A stretch of DNA of 64,000 bases, taken from positions 11,506,457 to 11,570,456 of the forward strand of contig CM040442.1 in the NCBI GenBank assembly GCA_022749755.1. The letters run 5' to 3'. The first letter of the stretch is position 1. Every line of letters starts with the position of its first letter. This document shows positions 35,817-47,039 of this stretch, one piece after another. The notes under the pieces were generated by a model that saw only the letters and a list, made by a program, of their open reading frames with translations, did no database searches and had not been told where the DNA came from. The stretch comes from Azadirachta indica (lineage: Eukaryota > Streptophyta > Magnoliopsida > Sapindales > Meliaceae). The translations under genes and the position numbers were made by a program.

Positions 35817-36080
35817 CGGGAGAATGTCCATTACCCGCCAGTTTTTTGAGCCAATATTCCATTACCCCCCTATATTTTGTTTAATAGCACACCATTCCCC
35901 TGATTCGTAATTTTTTTCAATTTTACCCTTCAATTCAATTAATTTACAAATGGTAAAATCAAAAATATTAGAAATATTAAAAGGCAAAATCGAAACTCAG
36001 GGGGTGATGGGATATTACAAAAAATATAAGGGGGTAATGGGGCATTGGTTGAAAAAATAGAAGGTAATGGGCATTCATCC
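35817..36080. mobile_element. 264-bp MITE inserted in copy C
   Basis: The terminal inverted repeats are strong: the left end GGAGAATGTCCATTACCCG and the reverse complement of the right end GGATGAATGCCCATTACCTT match over most of about 50 bp. An internal inverted pair of TACCCCCCTATATTTTG type matches the complement of ATATAAGGGGGTAATGG. The candidate 8-bp target duplication is TTTTTTAA (35809-35816) and TTTTCTAA (36081-36088). Copy B at about 24905-24925 reads straight through, confirming an insertion. The same family's right end recurs at about 62120-62222. Confidence 0.88.
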
Positions 36081-37250
36081 TTTTCTAATTTACTTTCTCC
36101 ACGAAGAGAGTAAATAAACTAGTGCTTTGACAACTTGGAATTTAGACCACTTAAGAAGCCACATGATTTGCTTGAAAAGAGCTAAAAAATTTGTAGTTTA
36201 CACGTAAATTCTAAATGAGTGTCAATAAATATTTCCTAGATAATTTATTAGTCGATTTGTAAGTTCTATACATGTAACCCAATGTTATTTCTTTCAAAAT
36301 TTCTTCTTTAACTTTAACAAGTATGTAATGTGTACTTTGATTTCAGCTTATAATTTAATGAAGCCTTTAGCTATTTTTTTTCCATGATATATAAATGCAA
36401 GTTTCTTAATTAATGAAGCAATTATTAGGAGTGCTTCATCAAGTCAAGTAAAAGTTTATATATTTGAATGTTAATTCATACTTTTATATGTGTGTGTAAT
36501 TTTTTATCCACTTGAATCAAAGAATTGTGTTAGGCCTAGAATGCTCCAAAATCAAGTTTCGTTTTCATTTATGTGAGAAGTATTATGCTGAATATGTAAG
36601 CATCTATCTGCCCAGGGTGGAGTCAAGCGGCCATATCTCAAGTAAATTTAAGTAAATCAAGTTCAAATTTTACTACTGAAAGTGGGTGGCTTAATTTCAC
36701 AATTAGGATTCCATTTATTCCGAGTCTTATCGGTTAGACTTAATTCTCTATGTAATTACATGTCAATTTCCTATAAAATTTGATTTCACACACAAAAGTA
36801 AGATGTAAAATGAAGGAGAAAAATTTGAAATAGATATATGTAAAACGGAAAACATTCTTTTACAAAATGGAAATTATGGCATTGTACCATCTATGTTATA
36901 TAATCATTAGTATACCAAAATGTGTCTCTAAGTAATTAACACACATCAATTTTTACCATATATGATGAATTTCTATGTTAACATTCTTCACATTTCCTTG
37001 GCCCTTACTTGGTCTTTTCATATAAATCAAAATGTTTTGAATCATTGAAAATAAAATCAATATTACTGAAAATATTGGATTCATATAAAAAAATGATGAT
37101 TTACCATACATATATGCTAGGAACAACATGTCTTGTTATCCTTCAATTGAACATTTATAATAAAGTTATGCAACTTCCTACTATTCTTAGCAAAAACAAC
37201 TTGTCCTCCAAGATCCACAAGATTAAATCAGAAGTTTGTTAGGTCCACAT
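36081..37250. repeat. Duplicated segment, copy C, part 2
   Basis: Aligns with 24920-25285 and 26384-27310 of copy B. It lacks the ~1.1 kb insert of copy B, and a smaller part near 36770 is deleted relative to it. Confidence 0.75.
37090..37235 (-). pseudogene. Possible PME exon-2 relic (copy C)
   Basis: Minus-strand frame VDLGGQVVFAKNSRKLHNFI followed by NVQLKDNKTC. It is the duplicate of the candidate relic at 27110-27311 (RGQAVCSKNNKKLHNFVRDVKWKDT) and sits where PME has its GGQAVALR motif. It is short and degenerate. Its identity rests on the copy B comparison. Confidence 0.3.
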
Positions 37251-37578
37251 ATGCATTAATCATAAGTTCGAAAAAAATAATGGTTTTATCTGCACTGATA
37301 ACAAGTTCAAAAAATTTTGGCATATAACTAATTGTGCTATATATATGAAAAGCAAGACAAGGGACAAGCTAGCCAAAGGCTTTTATAACATATTGACACC
37401 AGGAAGTCTATATATAAAACAAATAAAAGAAATATTTAGACAAAACTAATATTATTGAGGAAATGATAAAAAAGAAAATATAAGATATGAAACTCACCCA
37501 TTGTGGGGGCTATTTTATGTATTGAAGGCTTCTTAGCTATTCTTATTGTAAGTTAATATTGTTTTTATTATTAAAAAA

Positions 37579-38930
37579 ATATTGGTTGGATATGTGACAG
37601 TGTAAGTAAGCTCACGAAATCATAGTCAACACTTTAAGAAGTGATCCACCTTTAGGAAACACCTTCCTTCGAGTCAAGTTAGAATTCTTACCTAGCTATA
37701 GTAGGAAAGATATCCTCTCAAAGGTCAAGCTAGGATCCTTTCCTAGCTAGTAGAGAATATACTTTTTTGGGAGTCAAGTTGGGATCCTCACCCATCTAGT
37801 ATGAAAATCTACTCAAGGGGATGCCATCACAAATGGTCAATGCATATGACCATTGTGAGAAAGGGTCTAAATAAGTGGTTCTCACGTGAAAATCAATCCC
37901 AATACATAAGGAATTTTGTATAAGTTACCCTTATATTTTATGAGAGATATTCTAAGACAATTAGTTGTAAAGTTAGACCATTTGATCTTGGCAGGCGCTT
38001 CTCATGATGCTAACAGAAGTAGGGACAACGTAATCTTGATTGAAGCTTGGTAGATAGCTAGAAGGTGGGACCACATTGATATGATAGTAGATTGAGACCA
38101 TAACAGAGGTCAAGCGGGGTTATGACATTTGTCGAACATGAGATAAGATAATCAGAAGGTTGAGTAAAAGTGTGATATGTGGTAGATAGTCTTAGACAAG
38201 ACAATGTGAGCCATTCCTCAACCCTACATGCCTTCTAGAGCTTTGATCAATCTATGGAAGAAGGCCAAAGTCAACATTTAAGGGGATATTAAGGAACCTA
38301 GTGTTTGGCAAATTAAGCCCTCATATAAAAAGATATTTTGTTCCAAAAGTTTAAAGAAACATTTCTATCTTTTCACTCAATAATTATCTTCTCCATTAGC
38401 ATCTTCCACTTCATTAATATTCCCCATTATTCTCCATTACTGTCATCTCCATTATTGTTATCTCCTCACCAACCTCACATTTCCTACGTCTTAGGACTTT
38501 ATTATTTTATCTGTCCTCTAGCCTATCCTTTGTAACCTCTCTTCATAATGTTAAAAGAGAAGTCATTTGATCCTAATCTTTAAGAAGAGTGTTGAGTTAA
38601 GCAGCAGAGTAGATTCGTCGAATAGTATCCGACAACCTCATTCTGAGCATGATTTCTGCTGTAGGGTGACTCACTGTAGAAGGGACACAGCTACTGAAAG
38701 TAGGAGTTGACTTGGATCTAACTTGAGCTTACTATTTTACTTGATTTGGAGATGGGGATGCAACACGTGCAATCTCATTTGAAGGTCCCTTAAAAAGCCT
38801 CTACGGGCCAGGTTCGACCACGAATTGTTAGGTTGAAGACGTTGACCAAAAGTTAACCGACATCTTTTTTGTCAACTTGTCCCACATTGCTCTATGTTGC
38901 GAGAACAAAATTTTCCCGCATCAACAATAT
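37579..38930. mobile_element. Probable solo LTR, about 1.34 kb
   Basis: A block with different texture from its surroundings is flanked on both sides by AATATTGG (37578-37585 and 38926-38933), consistent with a 5-bp target duplication of a long terminal repeat. It ends TTTTCCCGCATCAACA, an ending common for plant Ty3/gypsy LTRs. There is a promoter-like region, and no coding sequence. The left end TGGTTGGATATG partly mirrors the right end. No internal region or second LTR is present, so it probably arose by LTR-LTR recombination. The 38338-38535 open frame is incidental. Confidence 0.6.
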
Positions 38931-39557
38931 TGGTCTAAAATATCTGTCATTACATCTCTAACATCTTTACAACAATTTTTACCATGTAATTAATGATATT
39001 AATTATTCGTCAACAATGATGGCACGCCATTTGTTGCATTTACGTATAATGGAAAAAAAATAATAAATGCATACATAAAATTTTTTCTTAATAAGATAAT
39101 AATGTTTAACCTATTGCTCATCTATTTTATTACAAGTACTTATTATAACAGCCAATAATACCATGTATATTTGTTAAGAAAGAATGAGCAGAAAGCGACA
39201 AATGTAATTACTTAATTACTTGTTATAATTGTAAGTTGCTAGGCAGTATGTTTTTCTCTTGCATAATTACTTAAATAACTTGATATAAATAGTATATATT
39301 TGTAAGTTGTTGGACCGTATGATTTTCTCTTCATATCATTTAAAACTTTTAAGGTCATACCTATTATATTCCCTCACACATAAATGCAACAATAAATGAC
39401 ATGCTGTCTTTGTTGACGAACAGTTAATATCATTAATTGCAATGTAAAAATTGCCATAAACTGAGGTTATTGGCGCACTAATGACAATCATATATAATTG
39501 GATGTGGAGAGAGAGACATTTCTTGCCATTCCTTGAGTATTAAGGACTAATTAACTA
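38931..39557. promoter_or_regulatory. Upstream region of the PMEI gene
   Basis: Contains a tandem repeat of about 71-bp period. TGTAAGTTGCTAGGCAGTATG..TTTTCTCTT at about 39230 recurs as TGTAAGTTGTTGGACCGTATG..TTTTCTCTT at about 39301. A TATA-like TATATAATT lies at 39491-39499, about 60 bp before the ATG. Part of this region (39370-39560) resembles the region upstream of the PMEI pseudogene at 46880-47040, with shared words ACATAAA, AGTAAATGAC and TGCxATTCCTT. Confidence 0.5.
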
Positions 39558-40094
39558 ATGGAAAATCTGAGTGGTTTCTATCTCTTTCTTCTTATGCTTT
39601 TCATTTTCTTTCATCTTTTGGTTGTGACAGCAAAAGATGCCAATGCTGATAGTGACTCTGTAATTAGAAAAGCTTGCAACAGCACAGTAAAACCTCAGAC
39701 TTGCATATCAATTTTTGAATCCGATCCTCGAAGCCGAGCTGCAGTCGATTTCAAAAGCTTATGTAAAATTGGCATGAATATAACATATGAGAAAACAAAC
39801 GAGACAATGGCACTATATGTTAAGGAACTAGCTAATGCAACTGGTTTCAGGCTGAGGCAAGATATTGCGAATTGCATTGATTGGTACAAGTACGGGATGT
39901 ATAAAATGGACGAGTATGGTTTTTCTGGCTTTGATAAAGGAGATTACAAAGATGCACAGTTGGCAGTTGGTTATTGTAATCATGCAGCCAGTGAATGTTT
40001 AGATTCCCAAATGAAGTTTCATGTGCGAGAAAGCACACTCCTCTATGATTTTAGTGGTGATGTGATGGATATGATATACATCCTATTTCATTGA
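39558..40094 (+). CDS. PMEI-family inhibitor protein (pectin methylesterase or invertase inhibitor), intact
   Basis: 178 codons, single exon, the usual size for the family. PMEI proteins form a four-helix bundle in the cell wall and block pectin methylesterase. The related C/VIF subgroup inhibits invertase, and sequence alone does not separate them here. Residues 1-25 are a hydrophobic signal peptide (FYLFLLMLFIFFHLLVVTA). Cys40 and Cys49 form the N-terminal pair, with 8 residues between them. Cys106 and Cys147 match the second disulfide of the bundle. Cys69 and Cys140 are extra. Predicted N-glycosylation sites include NST, NIT and NET. The start is supported by the signal peptide directly after it and by a TATA-like site 60 bp upstream. 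Partial copies lie at 30215-30490 (-) and 47040-47580 (+). Confidence 0.85.
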   Translation: MENLSGFYLFLLMLFIFFHLLVVTAKDANADSDSVIRKACNSTVKPQTCISIFESDPRSRAAVDFKSLCKIGMNITYEKTNETMALYVKELANATGFRLRQDIANCIDWYKYGMYKMDEYGFSGFDKGDYKDAQLAVGYCNHAASECLDSQMKFHVRESTLLYDFSGDVMDMIYILFH

Positions 40095-40671
40095 TCAAAT
40101 AATATATGTTTAATTTCATACTAATAAATATTAGCCTTAGTTTAATATTAGCTAGATTTTTACATTTTTATTTATTTTTATAAAGTATTTATTAATTTAT
40201 ATCTACTATGATCTATATATATCTTTATACATGGTCCAATAATATAAGAATCATGCTGAGTTTTGAATTTTTTAATTTCTTTCAGTTTTCTTTTAACACA
40301 TTTAATTTGGGCATGAATATTTCAATTAATCAGTTTTTATCATGATGATAAATATCAAATTACATATATAGTCATATTATATTTGTGGTAATATTTAAAA
40401 TGACAAACTTGTATAAAATTATTTAGTCGCCAACTACTGCTATTAAACATATTAATTAAAATCATTTAGAACTAAACCACAAGCACAAACTAATACTAAT
40501 TAAAATAATTATTACACATTAATGCTTAAAAACATATAATATATATATATATAATAATAAAGCTCTAATGTTCTTAAGCATCATTCCACTTACACAAGCC
40601 ATGCATGTTTGCTTAAACATAGATAAGTTTAAAAAATTTTATAAATTAATGTAGGGTTACCAATTTTGGTC
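40095..40671. other. Spacer downstream of PMEI
   Basis: A/T-rich sequence with AATAAATATT at about 40123 that could serve in 3' end formation, and a (TA)n tract at 40538-40552. No gene is recognised. Confidence 0.5.
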
Positions 40672-40825
40672 TTAGGCCTAGTTTGGTAAAATTTTTGAAG
40701 TAGAATTTTTTTGGAATGGATCTTTTACCGATATAGTTTTTACTTGGAATTTTTAATAAAAGTTTATTAAAGTTTCGGTCAACTTTTAAAAAATTTTAAA
40801 TAGTTATTTTAATAGATAAGTTTAT

Positions 40826-42405
40826 ATGGAGGTAACAAAGATACTAGATCAGCTTCGCCAACCAATCGAGCCACCAACCCAGACCATTCACAAAACTTCA
40901 AACCAGCAGACGAAGAAACCAATATTTGCTTCCTTGTTATCTAGTCCAAATGACATTTCAGAATTTCCCAAACAACTTCCGATCCCACAGCTTCGAGGGG
41001 ACATCACAGTGGTTAACATTGAGTGGAAAATCTATAAAGAACAACTTGATCGCTTCAAGACTGACCTGATTGGGCAGATAGTTCTCCGTCCAGGCTCCAA
41101 ACCGATGAAAGTGGACGATCTACAGACTTTTTTGCACAAGGTCGGGCAACCAGGACATCAATGGTGCCTAACCCCATTAGCTCGCGGATTTTATGATATA
41201 CATATTTCGGATGAGGTGGACATGAGAAAAGTTTGGGGAGTGGATCTTGTACTCTTCCACAGGGAGTGTTTAGACTTTATCAACGACAACAAAACTGTAA
41301 CCCATATGACCCAAAAATTCAACCGCATGTACAGATATGGATCCATATATGTGGTTTAAATATGGAATATTAGCATCCTTGTACCTTAATGACCATTGCC
41401 CGAGGAGTTGGAATCCCTCTTCCAATAGATCAAGCTACCAGGGAAATGAAGTATGGTTTCTATGTGCGTATATTGATGGAAGTGGATCTTTCGAAGCCTC
41501 TGCGTGATTTTTAACTGTCGAACTACCGGATTATGGCTTCGATGTTGAAATCCATTACGAAAATCTTCCTACTAAGTGTAATGGCTGTAACAGGTTTAGA
41601 CATCCTGATCACCAATGCCTACAGAGGAAAAAACAGCACATAAACAAAGCTTCAGACCCGAAACCATTATGCAAACCAATCCAATCAATATCTCTAGAAC
41701 TGGAGAGAGTGACTACGGTGGCAAACAACAAAGGATCGAATTCAGAGCAAGATACTACACAGATAACCGACCTTAACCCTCCATCACCAGAGAACCAAAC
41801 TTGAAGCATGGACCACTTAACCGATGTCAGAACATGGAGCAGAAAGCATGTGACGATAATCATTATAGCAACCTAGAAGGCAGGCAGTACATGAATGACG
41901 AAGAAGGCACTATACAGGATAAAGCTGGCACAGGAATGGAATCTTCTCCAATTGAGGGAAATGATTTAGGCTTTGTAACTGGTCAGAACACGCATGATGG
42001 TGTGCATGTGCATGTGACAAATATACCTTGTGATGAAGACAAAATAAAGCTGGTGGGGCAGACTTTATTTTAATGGAAGACAGTATAGAGACAAGTCAAG
42101 ATGGTGGTGAGCCCAGACCGTGTGACAGCGAACAGGTCCGTGCATTAAAAGAAAATATTGAAGTGGAATCAATTAAAAAAAGGTTGATATGGAAATTGGA
42201 ACCATCCAGCATGGAACCATTTGGGGCACAAAACGATTCGAAATTGGCCCAAGAAATCCGACGAGCGGCATCTATTCTTAAAAGGCCAATAACAGAAGAT
42301 GGCTTCGAAATTGTCATGTCCAAGTCTCAACAAAAAAACATAAAGGCAAAACAAAAGAGTATCAATGATATTCTATCGCATGATGGCTCTCCTACGTTCT
42401 CATGA
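40826..42405 (+). pseudogene. LINE-2 ORF1 relic
   Basis: 40826-41359 gives the DUF4283 N-terminus: KPIFASLLSSPNDISEF, LPIPQLRGDITVV, VDDLQTFLHKVGQPGHQWCL and YDIHISDEVDMRKVWG. A frameshift follows. Around 41575-41620 a zinc knuckle CNGCNRFRHPDHQC (CX2CX4HX4C) is preserved in another frame. 41801-42073 and 42073-42405 are further open pieces of the acidic C-terminal region. The terminal TGA overlaps the ORF2 ATG as ATGA (42402-42405). Confidence 0.8.
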
Positions 42406-45400
42406 AAATACTAGCATGGAATATAAGAGGTTTGGCCAATCCTCAGTCACAAAATGAATTGACCAACATGTGTTTTCTTCATCGTCCTTGTCTATTGGCA
42501 ATTGCGGAACCTATGGTGGACTTTAGTAAAATCTCTTCTACTTATTGGAGCTCTCTTCATCTCTCTTTAGTTTTAGTGTCAGCAAATTCTTGTCCAAATA
42601 TTTGGATTCTGCAATCTAATTCTCTTACTTCCTTGGAAGTACTCTCTTCAAGTGATCAGCATGTTACTGTGAAATCTACTATTGAGGGAAAGGATTGTAT
42701 TTTCTCTTTCATTTACGCTTCCACTTACTACATATCTCGCAGAACTTTATGGGCTTATTTGCTCTGTCTCTCTAATCAAATTAATGGTCCCTGGCTCGTC
42801 GCTAGGGACTTCAATGCCACTTTAGGTGCTCATGAGCAACAAGGTGGAGGCTTACCAGGTCCTCTCTCCTGTGCAGACTTTCAGAATTTCATTGAAGATT
42901 GTAACCTGCTCAATATTCCGACCAAGGGTTTAAACTTTTCTTGGGCTCATAACAGTGGCATATGGAGCGTAAATTAGATAGGGCTCTTTGTAGTTCTAGC
43001 TGGTTGGATACTTGGTCTACAACTTATTGTCATGTTCTTCCCCGTTCGGTCTCCGATCATTCTCTGTTCGTTATAGCAGGATATTCTGCCGACCTAAGCC
43101 TTTTCGGTTTCAAACTATGTTGCTTCATCATTGTGACTTCAAAAAGAGGGTAAATGAAGTCTGGAATTCAATACTAGTACGTGGTTGTCCAATGTTCATG
43201 GTCATGGTGAAACTAAAGGCCCTAAAGGCAAGATTGCAGGATTGGAACAAAACAGTCTTCAGTAATGTACAAGACATGGTTTTGAAAGCTAGAAATAAGT
43301 TAGAAGAGATTCAACTTCAGATGGCATCTGGAGGTAACATTACAGATTTCCTGATGGAGGAATTACAAGCTAAAGAAAGGCTATTGCATGCAGTCGCAGC
43401 TCAACAGGCCTTTTGGCGAGATCGAACTCGAGTTACTTGGCTCAAAGATGGTGATAGAAATACCAAACTTTTTCATATTTATGCCGAAATTCAAAAGACC
43501 AAGTCTAGAATTTCTGGCGTACGAATTGGTGAAAATTGGTGTGACAATATTGAAGACATTGCCTCTCACGTCATTAATTATTATAAGGACCTATTTTCAG
43601 ACCAAGGACACAGAATTCCACAAGACTTCAACACCTGTAATGTGATACCTCTTAGTGTTACAGATGCGGATAACAAGATCCTAACCTCTATTCCAAGTGA
43701 AGGAGAAATTAAAGAGGTAGTCTTCTAAATGAATCCAGTTAGTGCTCCAGGACCTAATGGTTTTTCTGGTGTTTTCTACCATGCCTGTTGGAACATAATT
43801 GCTAAAGATGTGATTGCAGGGGTTCAATAATTTTTCATAGACAGTTATCTCCTGCCCAACCTAAATTCCTCTTTCTTGATTCTCCTTCCAAAGACGGATG
43901 ATGCTATCACGATTTCACACTATCGATCGATTGCTCTAGCTAATTTTTTCTTCAAAATAATTACTAAAACTTTGGCAAACAGGCTGGGTCCTATCATGGA
44001 TTGGATTATCACTCTGCATCATGCAGCCTTTATTCGTGGGAGACAGATTCATGATAGTATATCATTAGTTTCTAAGGGTATCAATATGCTTGGCAGAAGA
44101 AGTTACAGTGGTAATGTGGGCATTAAACTCAATATTTTGAAAGCTTTTAACTCACTGAATTGGGAATTCCTCTCGTAGTTTTACGAAAATTCGGCTTCCA
44201 TGAAAAATTTATTAATTGGGCCTCTATCATTTTATCGTTTGCCAAATTTTCAATTCTTATGAATGAGTCAGTACATGGGTTTTTCTCTTGTGGGCTTGTA
44301 GTTCGTCAAGGCGAACCCCTTTGCCCTCTTTTATTTTGCCTTGCTGAAGATGTTTTATCTATAGGAATTCTCAGCTTACATGAATGAAGAGATATTCTTC
44401 CAATTTCCGTTCCAAGAGGCTGTCTGTCGATTTCTCACGTCTTGTATGCTGATGACGTCTTTATTTTCAGTCATGGGGATCAAAAATCCTTATCGAGATT
44501 AAGCAAGTATTTAGAAGATTAAGGTCGAGAATCGGGAAAGTTGATTAATAAGACAAAGAGTCTGTTTTTCCTGGAAAAATCGACAACTTACCGAAAGACC
44601 CAAATCCAATCTGCTTTAGGTTTTGCGGAAGGCTCTCCACCTTTCAATTATTTGGGAGTGTCAATCTTTACTGGTTGCCCAAAGCGTAATCACCTTCAAT
44701 CTTTGGCTGACAAGGCTAAATCAGTTCTCACAAGCTGGCAAGGCAAGTTATTATCCATGGCAGGAAGAATTGAGCTTGTTAAATCAGTTTTCCAAAATAA
44801 CCTTATGCATAGCTTCAGAATCTATTTATGGGCACGATCTTTACTCAAGGAAATGCAAGGCTGGGTCCATAATTTCGTACTCTCAGGTTGTTATCTACAG
44901 CGAAAAATGGCTTTGATCTCCTGGGAGAGAATCTATACGCCAAAGCTTGAAGGAGGATTAGGATTGCCGAGGTTTGATGTTCTAAACTTGGCGTGCAACC
45001 TCAAAAGTCTACAGGAAATTAGAACTGGTAAGTCTTTAAGAGCTACTTAACTTAATACCCGATACTCTTTTACTAACTCCAAAAGAAAATTCCTTGCCTC
45101 CTCATTATGGAGTGGTTTTAGGAAACTTTCTATCAAGGATCAATTTGGATTATTGGAGATGGCAGAAGTATCAACTTGTAGCATGATAATTGGCTAGGCT
45201 CCTCTATTCTACCAAGACTCAATCACACTCAATTTAACACAAAAATATCATCAGTGATCATGGAAGGAAGATGGCACATTCCGCAATTCTTCTTTCAGGA
45301 ATTCTTTCATCTACAAGAGTCTATTCAGAGTCTCGTCCTTCCCAAGATTTCTAGACCTGGTCGCTTGGTTGGGCAATCATCTAGAGATGGCAATCTTTCA

Positions 45401-46509
45401 CTCAAAGTTAGCTATAATTGTGTTCGAACTCCTCAGGAAATTCAAAATTGGTGTTCAATTTTATGGAAAGACTTTATTCCCCCAAAATTTTCCTTGTTAA
45501 CATGGCATGTGCCTCAATATAAAATTTTCGCAGATGATGTTCTTAGATTCTGAGGTGTCTACATGGTTTCTCCTTGTGCGCAATTTTTTCAAACTTGAAA
45601 TTAGTTGATCATCGTTTTATCTCTTGCTGTTTCGCGAGACAGGTCTGGCAGTGGTTCAATGCTCTTTTTCGCACCTCCATCCCTTCCTTTGCTACAACCT
45701 CAGATTTGTAGCATTGGATGGAGGACAATGCTTCAGTCCCTAACTATACAATCTTTCGATCGAAATTTCATGCTTTGTGTTCTACTCCATATGGAAAGTC
45801 AGAAATCGCCTATGCTTTGATAACATAGCCCCCTCCTTAAGACATCTACAAACAGACATCTATGCCCATATTTGATACCTTGCCAAAATTTGTTCTAGAT
45901 ATGTGCACTTCGGCATGGATAGAATGATTCTCTCGAATTCGGGAATCCCATGGCAGCTTGTTAAACCCCTAAAAGCTCTAATCCTCACTTGGCGCACAAA
46001 CGGTCTTGCAAAAGGCAACCCAGGATTATCTGCTTGCTGTAGTGTGTTTCGAGATAATCATGTCAATTCTGGGTGGGTTTGGACTTGCACTTGGTCACGA
46101 AAACGCTTTCTATGTTGAGTTTATGGCACTCAAAGTGGCTATAGAACTTGCTTATGATCCGGGTTGGCTCAATATATGGCTAGAAAGTGATTCCCTATTA
46201 GTTATTCAACTCCTGCTGAACGATTCTCTCATCCCTCTTTGGCTCCTGCAAAATCGACGATTGAACTGTAAGATTTTGATTTCGAAATTATCCTTTAAAT
46301 GTTCTCATACCTTTCGGGAGACTAACACTGTCCGCATGTGTATTAGCGAACTTAGGACTGCAATGCCATACGCTACAGTGGTGGCCTTCTCCTCCATCCC
46401 AGATTCACAAACTCTTGTCCCAAAATGCGAATGGCTTCCCATGCTATTATTTTTCTTAATCTTTTGCTTTGTTTGGCCATCATTGATGCAATCGCTTAGC
46501 AGGGCTTGA
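42402..46509 (+). pseudogene. LINE-2 ORF2 relic (endonuclease-RT-RNase H)
   Basis: 42402-42977 is the endonuclease: MKILAWNIRGLANPQSQ, AIAEPMVDFSKI, WLVARDFNATLG (family G-D-F-N altered to R-D-F-N). A frameshift near 42970 leads to LDRALCSSSWLDTW and SVSDHSLF, the S-D-H motif kept. 43012-43728 is the linker (FWRDRTRVTWLKDGDRNTKLFH). Reverse transcriptase follows a stop: VSAPGPNGFSG, HYRSIALANFFFKIITK, then IKLNILKAFNSLNWEF, where the catalytic Asp of the KLD motif is Asn. YADDVFIF is retained at about 44444-44467. Thumb (NYLGVSIFTG, SMAGRIELVKSV), zf-RVT (LWKDFIPPKFSLLTWHVP, about 45465-45545) and RNase H (GGFGLALGHENAFYVEFMAL, WLESDSLLVIQLLL) follow, with several stops and frame changes. Domain order is complete, unlike the first LINE. 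Confidence 0.85.
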
Positions 46510-46858
46510 ATTGTTACGTCCCCGGTTAAAATTGGTATTACTTCCTTTGCTTATTTTAATGAATTTGCCTTTCAAAGGCTTACGTAAAAAAAAAAAGTTT
46601 CTAATCTTCTATTTGAAAGAAATAATGCAAAACTTTTAAAATAGAATAAGATTTTTTTTTAAAAAATTCATCTTTTCAAAAAGCTTGAAAATTTTATAAC
46701 AAAAATTCCAAATTTTAAGGTTTTTTAAATAAAAGAAAAACAATTTTTTAATTTGAAAATTTTTTTTCTAGTGTTAAGCAAATACATCCAAAAATTTTAC
46801 AAAAAATTTTACTATTAAAAACTTTTTTTTGACTAATTAAAAAGACAAACCAAACTAG

Positions 46859-47039
46859 CACTTTGTTAATTTGTTGCAATGTTAATACATAAACACAGCA
46901 GTAAATGACTTGCTATCTTTGTTAATGAACAATTCATAGAAATTCATCACACATAGTAATAATTGTTATACAACTTTATTAGATAGAGCTTTTGGTTCTG
47001 CAATGAAAGCGATTTCTTGCAATTCCTTTAGTAAGAATT
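46859..47039. other. Upstream flank of PMEI pseudogene
   Basis: Resembles the promoter-proximal region of the intact PMEI (39370-39557), so the pseudogene was copied with its upstream sequence. Confidence 0.5.

Larger units (their letters stand above)
40816..46597 (+). mobile_element. Second L1-type LINE (about 5.78 kb), decayed
   Basis: ORF1 at 40826-42405 and ORF2 at 42402-46509, followed by an 11-bp A-tail at 46587-46597. It is related to the LINE at 19133 but clearly a different copy: both have the DUF4283 KPTFASLL/KPIFASLL start. There are numerous stops and frameshifts. I could not find a reliable target-site duplication, and the 5' end may be truncated just before the ORF1 ATG. Confidence 0.85.
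40672..46858. mobile_element. Inverted-repeat DNA element split by a LINE
   Basis: The left end at 40672 reads GGCCTAGTTTGGTAAAATTT. The right end, reverse-complemented from about 46858, reads GTGCTAGTTTGGTTTGTC. Both share CTAGTTTGGT, the terminal motif of many plant MITEs. The flanking arms (40672-40815 and 46600-46858) are non-coding and A/T-rich, and the ~5.8 kb LINE lies between them. Without the LINE the element would be about 0.4 kb. Target-site duplications were not clear. Confidence 0.6.
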
